DNA of 64,000 bases from Hydractinia symbiolongicarpus (taxonomy: Eukaryota; Cnidaria; Hydrozoa; Anthoathecata; Hydractiniidae), in NCBI RefSeq assembly GCF_029227915.1, contig NC_079879.1, positions 4,650,001 through 4,714,000 of the forward strand, given 5' to 3'. The notes beneath the pieces were generated by a model, which was not told the DNA's origin, did no database searches, and was given only the letters and a program-made list of their open reading frames with translations. The translations under genes were made by a program, and so were the position numbers. This document shows positions 1-12,014 of the stretch, one piece after another. How positions within the stretch are numbered: the stretch's first letter is position 1; every line of letters starts with the position of its first letter.

Positions 1-1035
1 TTGTACCCATCATGACAGATAGAGAGCCTGGTCCACAAGATCTATATATATATATATATATAAGTATTTTGCGAAAACTAAATTTCGTGAATTTGCGAAG
101 AAAGAATTTGTTGTTAATATTTCTTCTCTCTTTTTATTCTGTTTCAAAGATTTTTTTGTAAGAGACGTAACATAAAGATTATACTGAAGTAGAAATTCAT
201 GTATCTGTTTTAATGCTAAACGTAAACAAATAGGTAAATAACGGTTTACGAAATCGTTTTTGGAATGAAGAAAAAATCCATGTTTCGCGACAATTATTTT
301 TAGCAAATTTTCCGAATGGCAAATTCCGAAATAATATTCTCGGGGACTAATTTTCGTAAAAAATAGCGAATTCCTTTGGGGTCTTATTTTAAATGAAAAC
401 AGTCAAATTTTCCATTCAAAGGCATTGCGATCGCAAACGCATAATCTTAATTGTAGAAATAAGTTAGATTTTACATAAAAAACATGTTCTGTAAAAAATT
501 TTCTTTTCAGCAGGGCTCTCAATAGCAAATAGGTTTTTCACGACTGGATTTGTAGTTTTTTTAATCAAATACAATTGTATATTGTATGATTGTGTTATAG
601 CCACCATACAACGAAACAAACTGTATAAAAGATATTTATCGCGAATAGCTAGAGCGCTTGTTTCACGATATCAATCCGTTGCTTTATATCAATGAAGACA
701 AAGTGAACAGATTAACTGTTAAATAATGAAAGCTTAGTTACAAAAACGTTGTTTAAAATTACATCAATATAACTGCAATGTGACAACATATTATAATATC
801 ATATGTCATATAACCTAATTAAATAATGAAAATATCATCATTTTTTAATTTCTTTAGTCACAAATGTTTTTGTGGGAAAATATGAAATATGATTTTTCTT
901 GTACCTTAATTTTGAAAATTTGGAATTTTGCTCCACACATAATCTCTTCACTAACAAAATAATTTTCTGATTGTTTCAAAATAATACAATTAGCTAAACA
1001 AACTTAGATTCGTGGAATCAGTAAACCTGAATACA
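1..1035. other. Non-coding flank with TA microsatellite and gcgaaa-type repeat debris
   Basis: No supported gene. A short (TA)n run lies at about 42-62. From about 65 to 400 the sequence repeatedly carries gcgaaa/ttcgtga words of the kind also seen in introns and intergenic DNA throughout the window (for example near 10450, 13880, 43300 and 50340), so this looks like decayed interspersed repeat. The 98-residue minus-strand reading frame here is lysine/leucine-rich and has no family resemblance, so I do not call it. Confidence 0.5.
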
Positions 1036-1800
1036 TTAATATATAGTCCATGTCAACATTTTCATAGATTTTTTCTCGTTGGCATCGATATTAAGACTAG
1101 ATTCAACAGATACATGAGGACAACCATGAAAGGTTAATATAGTCAGCCTTTCACAGTTTTGACTCAAAGATTTTATTCCCACATCTGTTACCTCCTGACA
1201 GTTGCTAACTTGAAGTTCTCTTAAATTATTCTTACAATAGCCTGTGGCTAAACTAATAAGACCTTTGTCTGTGACTTTAGTTCTGGATAGATTTATGCAT
1301 TTTAGAGAAGATGAATGAGACAATGTTATAACACTTTTATCTGTAATTAATGGACATCCACCCAAGTTTAACTCTGACAGAAAGTTACTTTTTGCCAACA
1401 CTGTGATGGGTCTGTCATCAACTAAAACACATCGTCTTAAATATACAATATGTAAATACTTTAGACTTTTAAACAGTTTTAACAAACCAAGACTTGATAT
1501 GTTAGTTCTTTTACCACTAATTGAATTTAAGTCGAGTTTTGACAATTTAGGGCATCTTTCGAGCTGAACTAAGCCATTATCAGAAATATCACTTTCAGTT
1601 AAGTCCAACTCAGTGACACCTTGATGCACTAAAAACCCAACATTGTTATCACGCAGTAATCCTCTTTTTGACATCAAGTATAACAAGTTGTTTTTAATGT
1701 TAATGGGAAGAAAATATAATTGAGACGCATATAAATCTGTATTGACCAAAACCACTTCAGTTGATAATTTGACCAAGGACCTCAGCCCTGATGATTCCAT
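1036..1800 (-). CDS. AMN1: AMN1 homologue, leucine-rich-repeat protein
   Basis: An intact single-exon reading frame of 254 residues, close to the roughly 258 of the vertebrate protein. It consists of cysteine-containing LRRs of the F-box-partner type: repeated patterns such as LTELDLTESDISD, LSELNLGGCPLITDKSV and LRELQVSNCQEVTDVGI, each with an L-x-x-L-x-L-x-x-C core. The C-terminus ends LTWTIY, matching the conserved W-T-[VI]-Y end of animal AMN1, and the N-terminal part holds the family phrase LPINIKNNLLYLMS. In yeast, Amn1 antagonises mitotic exit and promotes protein turnover; the metazoan role is poorly known. There is no F-box visible in the N-terminal 45 residues. The start is the only sensible in-frame ATG before LRR1. 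A hairpin lies about 300 bp upstream of the start. Confidence 0.9.
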   Translation of the reverse strand: MESSGLRSLVKLSTEVVLVNTDLYASQLYFLPINIKNNLLYLMSKRGLLRDNNVGFLVHQGVTELDLTESDISDNGLVQLERCPKLSKLDLNSISGKRTNISSLGLLKLFKSLKYLHIVYLRRCVLVDDRPITVLAKSNFLSELNLGGCPLITDKSVITLSHSSSLKCINLSRTKVTDKGLISLATGYCKNNLRELQVSNCQEVTDVGIKSLSQNCERLTILTFHGCPHVSVESSLNIDANEKKSMKMLTWTIY

Positions 1801-2540
1801 ATCACTTGCTTTCTTTCAATTCTCTAAAGGTATCAACAACAAATGAAAACGAAGTAAAGGCACTAGATTACTTATAACTGTTCTATTAATCAAAATGTAT
1901 TTTCACGTTGAAGTGCATTGTAACAGTAATTAATAATATTTATTACTCATTTTATTTCAAAACAGAAAAAGAAATTGTAAATAATCTTTAACACTAAATT
2001 TTCTCACCAAATTAGTGTTAAAGTTAAACCTCATTTTGTTTTTACTTATGAATGTGAATGACAATATAGGTAAAAAGTCAACAAACAAGGCACAGTGTTT
2101 ACTGTGCCTTGTTTCAAAACTGATATAAACTTCCTAGAAAGCAAATTATAAAAAATGGACAAAAGTGCTAGCTATATGTGAAAAGAGAGTAATCCTGAAA
2201 AAGCCATGTTGTCATGGTAGAAGAGGCATATATTTTAACATTGTTGTTGCTAGGGGTAACTATAGCTAGCTCTAGTTTTCCTTTTTTTAAAATTTTTTTT
2301 GGCTAGCAAAAACAGCGGAGGGAGGAGAGGAATCAACTAATTAACTATCCAAAAAAATACGATAAGGTTATTTTTTTTCAGTCCCATTGCTAGATAACTA
2401 TTTCAATTTTATTTTTAAAAAGATAAAAATAGAAATCTACAATTGTATGCATAAATATTTGGACAACGTCCTGATTTTTATGTTTTTAAGCTTCTTTTGA
2501 AATAACAACCTTCGTCACCCCCCCCCCCCCCCCCCCCCCA
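1801..2540. other. Intergenic stretch with hairpin and 22-base C run
   Basis: No gene seen. It contains the hairpin at 2083-2114 and ends in a homopolymer of 22 C at 2518-2539, directly abutting the 3' tail of the retrotransposon. Such a long C run is prone to sequencing and assembly error. Confidence 0.6.
2083..2114. repeat. Perfect hairpin, 14-bp arms
   Basis: Arms AAACAAGGCACAGT and ACTGTGCCTTGTTT are exact reverse complements separated by GTTT. It lies 283 bp upstream of the AMN1 start codon on the same intergenic stretch. It could be a transposon relic or a structured transcript element; nothing decides between them. Confidence 0.7.
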
Positions 2541-5500
2541 TATTCAGATAAGATAAGATAAGATAAGATAATTTTATTAATCAAAAATAGCTGTACAGTT
2601 CAAATAATTAAATAAATTTTAATATGAAGAGAAAAAACAAACAAACTATTTTTGAAGGGAGACCTTACCTAATAGCAGAAGCTAAGACGAGGATAAGGCC
2701 ACCCTTGGACGAGTACAATAGACGGCACAGGACACACAAGACGGCACGAACATATATAATCAACAGATAAATGAACCGTGTGAGAACAAAGGGAAAATTT
2801 GTTACAAATTAATAAGAGGCAATAAAATACTTCTTTAGATCACTTTTTAGACCAAAGTAATCTATGGAAACAAATTTTTTAGTCATTGATGTCTGTATCT
2901 TATTCCAGGATTTAATGGTGTTAAATCTAATAGAATTTTTACCAAAACAAACGGTATTGACAGTAGGAAGATTGATCAAGCCAGCCTTTTCTGCACTAGT
3001 GCTCTGGGCATGGTTGAAGTCAACCGCAAAAGTATTTTGGATAGTAGCAGGCATTTTATCATGAAAGAGCTTATGCAAAAACAGAATGTTCTGACACTGG
3101 AAAATATCATTGAATTTGAGGATTTCCAGGTTGCCATAGATGATTAGATGATGCTCTTCGAGATTCAAAAGTCATTAGTCTGATAGCAAAATTTTGTAAA
3201 ACAGCAATACGATTAACATCAAGACTATTTGGTTGACCCCAAATTTGATTACAATATTGCAGGTGGGAATGAAAAATGGCATAGTAGACTAGGATAAGGA
3301 CATTTTGAGGCACATAATGACGAAGTTTAGCTAAAGCTCCATTAGCCCTCTTGAGCTTGGCAACAGTATTATTGATCTGAGTCTTCCAGCTTAAATCAGA
3401 ATCTAATAGAACACCAAGATATTTAATAGAATCACTAGGCATAAGCCTTTTACCATTGATGAGAAGCCTAAAATCATAATTAAGAGGTTTATGTGCATGT
3501 TTAAATATAATGTATTCTGTCTTGCTAGCATTAAGAGAAATCTTATTAGCATTCAGCCAATGGCAGAGAAGCTTGAGGTCTAAATTCATTTGTTTGGCCA
3601 GTTGTTTCAAAGAGTCACTGAAATGCAGGAGGTTTGTATCATCAGCAAAGTGGTGTACCATAGAATAGTTAATCGCACAATTCAAGTCGTTTATATAAAT
3701 TAAAAATAAAAGTGGTCGTAAAACAGAGCCTTGAGGGACACCATGTCTGGTAAGATTATTTGCTGATCTAGCTCCATTTAAAGACACAAATTGTTGGCAA
3801 CCTATTAAGTAGGACCTAAATAAAGAGAGAGCATTACCTCGAATTCCATAATGATGAAGCTTTGTAAGCAGAATTTCATGGTCAACAGTATCAAAAGCCT
3901 TCTGGAGATCAATAAACACTCCACATGCATAATTTCCTTTATCAAGAGCATCCATAATTTTTTGAGAGATATTCATTAGTGATTGACAGGTTGAGTAATT
4001 TTTTCTGAAACCAAATTGTTGCTTATACAGGACATTGTTAGCTTCAAGAAACCCATATACCCGTTTATATATAAGTTTTTCAAATATCTTATCAATGTTT
4101 GAAAGTAAGGATATAGGTCGATAATTTGTAAGTTCCATATTGGATCCTTTTTTATGAATAGGGATAACCCTGGCAGTTTTTAAATTAGAAGGAAAAATGC
4201 CTGAAGTGAAAGACAAATTTATAAGTTTAGAGAGTGGAACAGATAATTCAGTTTTAACAGTAGAAAAAATTTGGGCAGGAATGCTAAATGGCCCAGAATA
4301 TTTACCAAGGTCCAAGGAAGAAATACAATGGAGAACTTCAATATCATCAGTTGGTGAAAGAAACATTGAATTAGGAACAGAATCTTTTAAGAAGGAAGAG
4401 AAATGTTTTGATGTGAATGGGATGCCCATTCTTATATTGTCAGCAATTGATGAAAAATAATTATTAAAAGAGCTAGCAATTGTCACTGGATCAGTGACAG
4501 GTAAGTTATCAATGTTCATACAGGTTGGAGAAGCAGAAGCAGAAGAACGAACAGAAATTATATTTTTAACACCTTTCCAAATGTTGCCAATATTTTTTTG
4601 GTTATCACTAAAATATTTATTGAAAAAATTACTCTTGCTCAATCTACACAGAGTTACAATTTTATTGCGGTACTTTTTGAAACGCTCTAACAAGAGAGAC
4701 TTAAAATATGGATCATTTTCTCTTAAAAAACGTTTATGAAAAAGGTCTCTTTTAGTAATAGAGGTAAGGATACCATTAGTAATCCAAGGATTGGATCTTT
4801 TTCTACTTTTTTTATTACAAGTCGTTTTTAATGGAGCGTATTTATCAAAAAGACTGTTGAAACTGTTGTAAAAATTATCAAACGATACATTGGGATCATC
4901 TGTGCTTGGTTGAAGTATAGCATCCCAATCCGTATATTGTAGTTCAGTGCGATAGGCATCATGACTGAATTTTTTCCAGTTACGAGCATAAATATCATTA
5001 GATACATGAGCCGGATTGACAGCAAACAAATCTCTTAACACCAAGAACTGGGGGAAATGATCAGATATTGAATTAATAATATTACCAGACAAAGTATCCC
5101 ACTTGGCAGAGTTAAAATAAATATTATCTATAATTGTGCTGGTAGATTCAGTGACTCTTGTGGGCAAAATTATATGAGGCATTAAATTAAACTGGGAGGT
5201 AATATTAATATAATCAGAAACTTCTTTAACCGATTCGGACATTAGAAGGTCAATACTAAAATCACCAAGGAGAAAGATTGGCTTATTTTCAGAAGACGCT
5301 TTCTCAAGAAGGGGCATTAAAAATTGGTTGTTGAACTCATCAACAGACATTGAGGGGTGTCTATAAATGCATCCTACAATCATGTTTTTATCTTTAGCCT
5401 GTATAATTTCAATGAATTTAGATTCAAGTTCACTGCTTTTGTATGCAAGTGTATCAAGATCAAGACGTTCAATAAATTGCAAGTGATTAGAAACATACAA

Positions 5501-6235
5501 CAGAGCACCACCTTTTTCACCTTCAGTAGGCGTGTGTGTGAAGGAGTAACCAGGTAGATCACAATTAATAGAAGGGAAATTAATCTGGAATTTAGTTTCA
5601 GTGATACCAATAATACTGAAGTCATGCCCAAGTTGTTGTAATAAAACCTTCAATTCATCAAGATGTTTTGACAGAGATGCAATATTCATATGGAAAAGGG
5701 AGAATTTATGAGAAGTAACTTGAAGGTCAGTGAATTCATTTGGATCATAATATTTGCAGTTGACACCACCCATTTCAGGGATGTCATTGATTTTAAGAGT
5801 ATTAAGCTTTGTAAGAAATTTTTTGATTTCAAGGGAAGAAAGTGACTTGTCGTAGACTAGAGGGGGAGCTTTTATCCCAAAGGGGAGAATTTCATTATTA
5901 CATTTACAGCAAAACCATTTCTGGGTAGAATTTTGAAGAGATTCATAATCCTTGACGTTGAGACCATTACATTTAATATGAATCCAGAAATCACAAATAT
6001 CACACTGAATTGCCTTTTGATTACAGTTTACATACTTCCCACATATTCCACACGGATAATTTATCATAAATATAGAGAGAAAACAAAAATGACATAAAAC
6101 AAAAAGCTATAATATATACAAAAGTTTATTTACCAGACTCTATAGGCTTTCCCCTTCCCTAAACAACAAACGAGAGGAGGAAAGGCAGAGTCAGTAAAAC
6201 TCAAAAACACTAAAAGCAGAACTAGCCAGTTGCTA
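2541..6235 (-). mobile_element. CR1/L2-like non-LTR retrotransposon with (TTATC)n 3' tail
   Basis: A minus-strand non-LTR element. The main reading frame starts at 6067 and runs to about 3170, then continues in another frame to 2809, followed by about 235 bp of 3' UTR and a terminal array of five TTATC units (plus-strand agata at 2546-2571). Ending in a short tandem repeat rather than poly(A) is typical of the CR1/L2 group. The 5' limit near 6235 is a guess based on where the UTR-like sequence fades. No target-site duplication could be recognised. Flanked on its 3' side by a C22 homopolymer. Confidence 0.85.
2809..6067 (-). pseudogene. Retrotransposon polyprotein: PHD finger, AP-like endonuclease, reverse transcriptase; frameshifted
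   Basis: The frame starting at 6067 opens with a PHD-type zinc finger (C-x2-C, C-x2-C, H-x2-C, C-x2-C within the first 55 residues), then an apurinic-type endonuclease (MNIASLSKHLDEL, ITETK, LLGDFSIDLL, SDHFPQFLVL) and a reverse transcriptase with HKKGS-NYRPISLLS, DLQKAFDTVDH, HGVPQGSVL and the catalytic HFADDTNLL. The conserved G after GSVL is replaced by R. The C-terminal end of the polyprotein is out of frame: after LMTFES near 3175 the homologous continuation EEHHLIIYGNLEILKF runs in the frame ending at 2809. One indel of this kind near the end suggests a fairly young, recently inactivated copy, or a sequencing error. The PHD N-terminus may help chromatin targeting; that is inference. Confidence 0.85.
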
Positions 6236-7881
6236 AAATAAATAAATAAAACAACAGTTTAAAAGTTAATAACAGGAAATGATGTTGGGATGTATAATAC
6301 CCAACCCAATTCAGTGTTGAATTTGTTGGTAGTGTCAGGTTCGTCAAGGCACTGTTGTTAAAACAGTGAATATTGACATTTGGGGAAGGGGAGACTGTTT
6401 TTTTAAAAACATATTTGCACACGAACGTAGTGTAATACAACTTTACACGTAACGCCAGAAATAATATGCCCCATCTTGTAATTTATTTGTTGTGATGAGT
6501 CAGCACTTTTTATAATCATCTTTGCCCAGGTCACGGAAAATTGTCAGGGCTGTATATTTTTCCGCGTTGGGCAGTGAAATGGCTATCACGTTGCATCTGT
6601 GTGGGTTTGTGTTGCATCCCAACAGCTGGGATTTCTTTCTGATTGACTAATGATATTGTCACTTACCTAAACATGGGATTGGTCTTCAACAATATTAAAA
6701 ATAGTTGACAGTTTGAATTATCCCCTAGCGAAGAAAACAATGATTTTCAAATAGCTGCTAAGCACCCAAATAGAGATAGCTAGATATTATGTGTATATTT
6801 TACATGGCTAGTCTCCCAAATGACGGGGGATTTACCCTGTCTATTATTTCTAGGAGGGGTCATGGCTTAGTAACATTCATACGTCCATGTCAAATCGCCG
6901 CTAAGGGAAATCAAAGCCTGGAAGACATTTTTTACATTGAAAAACATTGTATTGTGGTGCACACTGCTAGCTACACTGATGCTTGAATTTTCTGACAAAC
7001 ATTTAAATTCAGCATCAAAATTTTTAAAAAGGTGCAAATTTTTTAAGTTTATACAATATGTACAACTGGGTCTATTAGTAGGCAAACTGTGAATGTTCAA
7101 TGAAGAGAATTGACCACGTAAATCAACTGCAGTGAAAATATTCCATAAACAAGCAGAAGAATTTGTTTTTACAGGTTTTTTGCGCATGCGCAGAAAAAAT
7201 CAGAAAAATTGGAAAAAGCACAAGGTGTGTCTGTGTAGCTCAAAATGAGCATTAAATACTTTAGGACTCACCATTAAAGCACCTTAATTAAGATATTCCC
7301 AAATAATTATCACCCATAACAGTTGGAACATTTAATAAGCACCTCCCTTCAATAAGCAACACTCATGGAAGTAAAAGTATAACATAAGAGGATGCTGATC
7401 TATTTAAGTCTTTATAGTTTATATTTTGAGTATTAGCTGTTTTGTGCATCCCTTGCACAAAACCTTAAAATGGTAGCCACAGGGGACACATATATCTAAC
7501 AAGGCAGTTTAGTAAATTGATTGCAGCATGAAGTATAAATCTTGTCAGGTTACATAAGTACAGAAAAGAAGTGGGTAAACAATTTAATTCTTACACATCA
7601 AAGACTCTCAATTCATGGCCAGGCAAGGAAAAGTGTCCAGGGGTTGGATGTAGATTGCTAGAAACAAGTTGCTTAATTTTTTGCCTAGACCCTGTTATTG
7701 TTAATGCCTTCTATAAAATGAAAATTGTGCATCTTACTCATAGTTTATTTTAAATGTCAAAGAATATGAAATAACATGGCCAAAACATTTTCCTTTTAGC
7801 AATTAAAATGCATACTACAGAATGTTGTTTATATACTTATGAGATAAAAAGCTTCAGTATATAGCTGTAAGTACTTAACAA
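6236..7881. other. Intergenic region with two oppositely oriented fragments of a dispersed repeat
   Basis: No gene supported. Positions 6783-6875 (ttacatggctag ... ggtcatggctta) and 7222-7282 (gtagctcaaaatgagc ... ) match two parts, in opposite orientation, of a dispersed repeat that is more complete at 37651-37888 and at 61127-63032. A minus-strand frame of 106 residues at 6867-7187 is not convincing. The rest is AT-rich sequence upstream of the KIAA2013-type gene. Confidence 0.5.
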
Positions 7882-10800
7882 ATGCCTTTGAAATATGTCC
7901 TGATGCAAGCCTTTAGCTGGGCTAAAGGCTCAATTATGGTCCTCATTAGCACATTAAAAAACATCAGAAGTCGAAAAACAGTGGTGTTTTTCTCAATTCT
8001 TGGTTTTATATGCTTGTATATGATGTCATCTTACATGTTGCCAGCTCATCGACATTTTCATACAACCACAAAACGGGTCCGTGTTACTTCTTGTCTTGAC
8101 TTCCACTTGAGGTCATGGTCGAATTTAATGGCAAAAAGTGATGCTGTTTTTAAAGAAATTCCAGAATCAAGAACTGAAAATAAATTCTTTCCATTTACTG
8201 GTAACTATTTGATTTATCTCAATACACAAACAATCTAAATTTTATGTGATTTGTTGGATTTATCCTTTTTAGCGATATGTGTCTCTTGAATTGCCAGTAT
8301 CTTTTTAAAATAGACTGCATGCCTGTTGAAACAAAAGAATGATTATTATAATCAGAATTAAAATTTAACTTACAGGTAACGGCTTGATTGGTTTATCAAT
8401 AAGTAAGGAAAAAATGCAATTTTATGTGATGACTGAAAGTGAAGCTATTGACGTTCCATTTGTGCCTGTTATTCTCCCTGAAATTGACCAAAAATTTACG
8501 TCAATGCAGCAAGCTATCCTGTTAAACATAAAAGAAGGTATGATACAAAGACTTACAAGTTATGTTGTGGTAAGTGAAATACCCAGACATATTTTATAGA
8601 GAATAATTGAAAGGACTTCTGTAGGGCAACTATTAAAACAATGCTTGATTGTGGATGATTGAAAAAATTTGTGAATATAGATTCAATTTAATTGCATTGT
8701 GAGAATGATTGCTCTGTTGAATTTTTATTTTAAACTTTTTTGAAAAAGCTATTTAAAATTCTAAAAAAAGGTGCTAAATATGTGGTACATTGTTCACTAC
8801 TTTATATATATGTTTATTTATTTATTTTAAGAACAAGACTTGTATTGTTGTTCAAGAAAGCTTTTATGCTCACAGAGTGCACCAGGATATACTACTTCAA
8901 GACATTGTAGTTAAAAACAGTGGAAAATTACCTGTGACTATAAAGTTAAAGCAATATACTGCTGGTCAAAAAAGCTGGAGAGCTGCAATACAAAAAGCTA
9001 AAACTAAAAGTGGCGATATTACATACAATGTTGCCCATGGCAAGTTGGATGTTAGCGATCAGAAAGAGAAAGAAATAAAAGTATTTTCTAGTCTTTCTCA
9101 TTTCCAACCAACAATCATAGTGCCACAGAAAAGTCAAAATAAACTGACTGTTTTGTCTGTCACTCAGTTCCAGCTTGTAAAGAAGTCAAAGAAAGCTGAT
9201 GAAAGAAAACGCAAATCTGCTACTACTGAAGTAAAGATAGATTTGTCAAATACTGTAAAGAAGCGTCTATTGGATGTGGTAGATATATCTGCAGACACTC
9301 TTATCAAACAGCATGTAGATGCGTGGAATGATATTTGGAAGGTGAGACTGGGTAGCTTACACCAAGTGTCTGTTGGTTTTTTGTCATTTTAACTAAAAGA
9401 AGCCTTAAATGCTGATTCCAGGACTTATATTTTAGTCGCAAGAATTTTAATAAAAATAAATTTTTGCTAAAAAATAATCCGGATGGTAAATTCCACAAAA
9501 ACGTTAAAATTGAATTTCAGACGAGAACTTATTCCCTTTTTTCTAATCTATCTGACTATTGTTTACTACTGTCTATTTCTATCCCGCTTTCTAAATGAAA
9601 TGAACAACACACTTTTTGACAAGAATAGCAGCGATTCATACGGCTCGTTTTTTTAAAAAAGTTTTTCTTACATTCTTTTGTCTTTTCAAAAGTTTTAATC
9701 AGGTTATTTTACTTTCAAAAGTTTCTGCAGAAGACGTTTCGCAATATGGAGCTAAAATCATTTTTTATGATTTGTTCTTACATTACTCCTTTATCAGCAA
9801 TTTCTACACCTTCTCATTGGACAAAAATATTTAGAAAAGCCATTATCTTTAGACCCGTATTGCTGGTTAATCTTCTGCTTGTGAAAATTTTATGAATTGT
9901 TAATGAAAAAGTTAAAAGCATTTTTGTAGACAAACGAATACGCGATTTGGGCCAAAATATTTGAAAAGACTGGGTGGCGACAATTTCTTGCGAAATATGT
10001 TGATACCTTATCGGTAAAAAAAAAGTCGGCAAAAAAATAGTCGACGAAAATATTAGTCACTTGGACAAAATTTAGTCACTTTTTGCCGACTAAATTTTTG
10101 AATTTAGTCACTTTTTGCCGAATAAGTTTTTGAATTTAGCCACTAATAAAGAATAATTGCATAAAACTGATAAAAAATTGGCAACAAGGAAGAAAAATCG
10201 GCAAAAAGATGGTCGGAAAAAAAGTTAGGTCGGAAAAAAATGTTGGCAAAAATGTTTGGTCGGTAATAAAATGTCGACAAAAATATTAGTCACCTAGCCA
10301 AAATTTAGTCACTTTTTGCCGACTTTTTTGTCGTGTCTCGTGAACTTTTTTCTGCAATTTCTTTTGTTGCGTAAATAAATTCCTTTATATCACTTTCCTC
10401 CTATTGTATTTATCTAGCTATTAATTGACTCTTAAGTTGATTAAATTTTCGCAAAGGTTTAAAAAATGCATTTTCGCGAATCAGTAATTTTATGATATTT
10501 GGCGAAAATTTTGTTCGCAAGTGAACTATTTAAGTTTTTTTTTTGCGACGTATCTGCTTGTACTTTTTTGCATTTTTAATTTCAGGATTATTTATTTATT
10601 TCATAATGCGAAAGTAAATTACCTTGATTTCGCAATTGTTTTGGACTTTCGAAAATTCCTTTGGAATAGTTAATTTTTCATGTTGAATTGTAGGTTGGAG
10701 TCAGTATCGGGTCAGATGGAGATCCAGACTCTCCATCGTCTCTTCATGTCAACTTAACTGAGTATTATATGTACTCATCTTTAAAGTACAATCGTTCAGA

Positions 10801-11533
10801 ACCAACCCACAAAAAGACAGAGTGTTATAAAGGCTCTCCCACGATACATAATGCTGATCTTTGGGTCATACCATCTAGCGTTAAATCGCTATATCGCCAA
10901 AGAACAGTGTGGAGAAGATTATTCGAAACTTCTGGTTGCATCTCTGGCACAACTTTGTTTTTAGTTAGAGAGTCAATGGTGTTAAGTTTTCTTGGTCTGC
11001 ATTATCATGATAAACAGATCGAATTAGCAATGAATCCACTGAACTTGGTATCCAACATTTCAATTCGAAGTTTATCATTGGAGCAATTTCATTCGTATGA
11101 TGTTCTTGATATTCAACTTTACGTTAATAGAAAAACTTCAGACCGGACATTGCTAGTCACGTGTACGGGGAGGCATAAACCGGTTATTTATGGCTGCTCG
11201 ACAGGATGTGATAGGGTTGTCGAACTTGGTAACACAGTTTTAAAATTTCCTGTCCATACTACCGACCCTGTGACACCACTGTTTTTCATATCATCTAATC
11301 GGACACGACTAGAACAAATTGGTACAACGGACTTCATGAAGAAAGCAATACAAAATGCCAAAACAGCGCACCAATCACATTTAGAGGTTCATCATTTAAA
11401 ACTGTCGCCAAAATTTTGGTTAGCTGTTGTAATATTGATAGTTAGTTTCCATGTGATTGTTGTCAAAATGATTTATAATGAATGTAGAAAGGACCGTGGA
11501 CCCGGAAGAAGACGGCCACCATTTTCTAGCTGA
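7882..11533 (+). CDS. KIAA2013: KIAA2013-type two-ended membrane protein
   Basis: Four exons: 7882-8200, 8376-8569, 8832-9341 and 10694-11533, all GT-AG, phases 1, 0, 0, giving 620 residues (vertebrate protein about 634). Residues 28-55 hold an N-terminal hydrophobic anchor (VVFFSILGFICLYMM), and a second lies near the C-terminus (FWLAVVILIVSFHVIVV) followed by the family-typical KMIYNE. Other family marks are NGLIGLSI in exon 2, an FYAHR-x-H segment in exon 3, and LTEYYMYS, SGCISG, ESMVLSFLGL, YGCSTGC and PVTPLFFIS in exon 4. The large middle region should be lumenal or extracellular. Function is not known to me beyond a conserved animal transmembrane protein. The third intron (1352 bp) is full of repeats. 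Identification rests on similarity to the human sequence recalled from memory. Confidence 0.9.
10012..10345. repeat. Local array of tagtcactttttgccgac words in both orientations
   Basis: Within intron 3 of the KIAA2013-type gene. The word tagtcactttttgccga occurs near 10072, 10105 and 10305, with the opposite-strand word gtcggcaaaaa near 10024, 10195 and 10240. The mixed orientation suggests a degenerate foldback or repeatedly rearranged satellite-like element. Confidence 0.65.
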
Positions 11534-12014
11534 TATTTGTTGTTTATTTTTATGTTCTATTTTTAATAATTTTAATTGCAACTCAGTAACACTCAATTGT
11601 CAAATTTATTATCAAAACTGTGCCTGTAAACCATTAATGTTTTAGTTCTTTATTTATACTCGCTCCTACGACATTTTCATTGTGTAAAAATTGGAGCGTT
11701 TACTGAGAATTATTCCTTGTATATTTTAGTACGTCTTGCGAATTTATATCTTCTCTCTGAAAATAAATTATGCTTAAAAGGAGCACCTGAATATCAAGTG
11801 TGAAATGTTTTACATTTATTTTGCTATTTTTTTCCTTGCAAATGAAATATCTACAATGTTATAAATAGTTTTTTTAATTAGTTAAGAACTAGAAACAAGA
11901 TTGGACTTAAATTTAAAAATAAATGAGACATCACATGAAAATAAAAGTGTGCGAACACAGCTTTCCCGCTACCCAATATAAAAGATCATTTTAACGAACA
12001 TACACCATCAGTTT

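Noticed and set aside
10-306. 98-residue minus-strand frame
   Set aside because: Lysine/leucine-rich with a YIYIYIYI run from a TA microsatellite; lies in repeat debris, no family.
6867-7187. 106-residue minus-strand frame
   Set aside because: Overlaps a dispersed-repeat fragment and has no recognisable domain or splice context.
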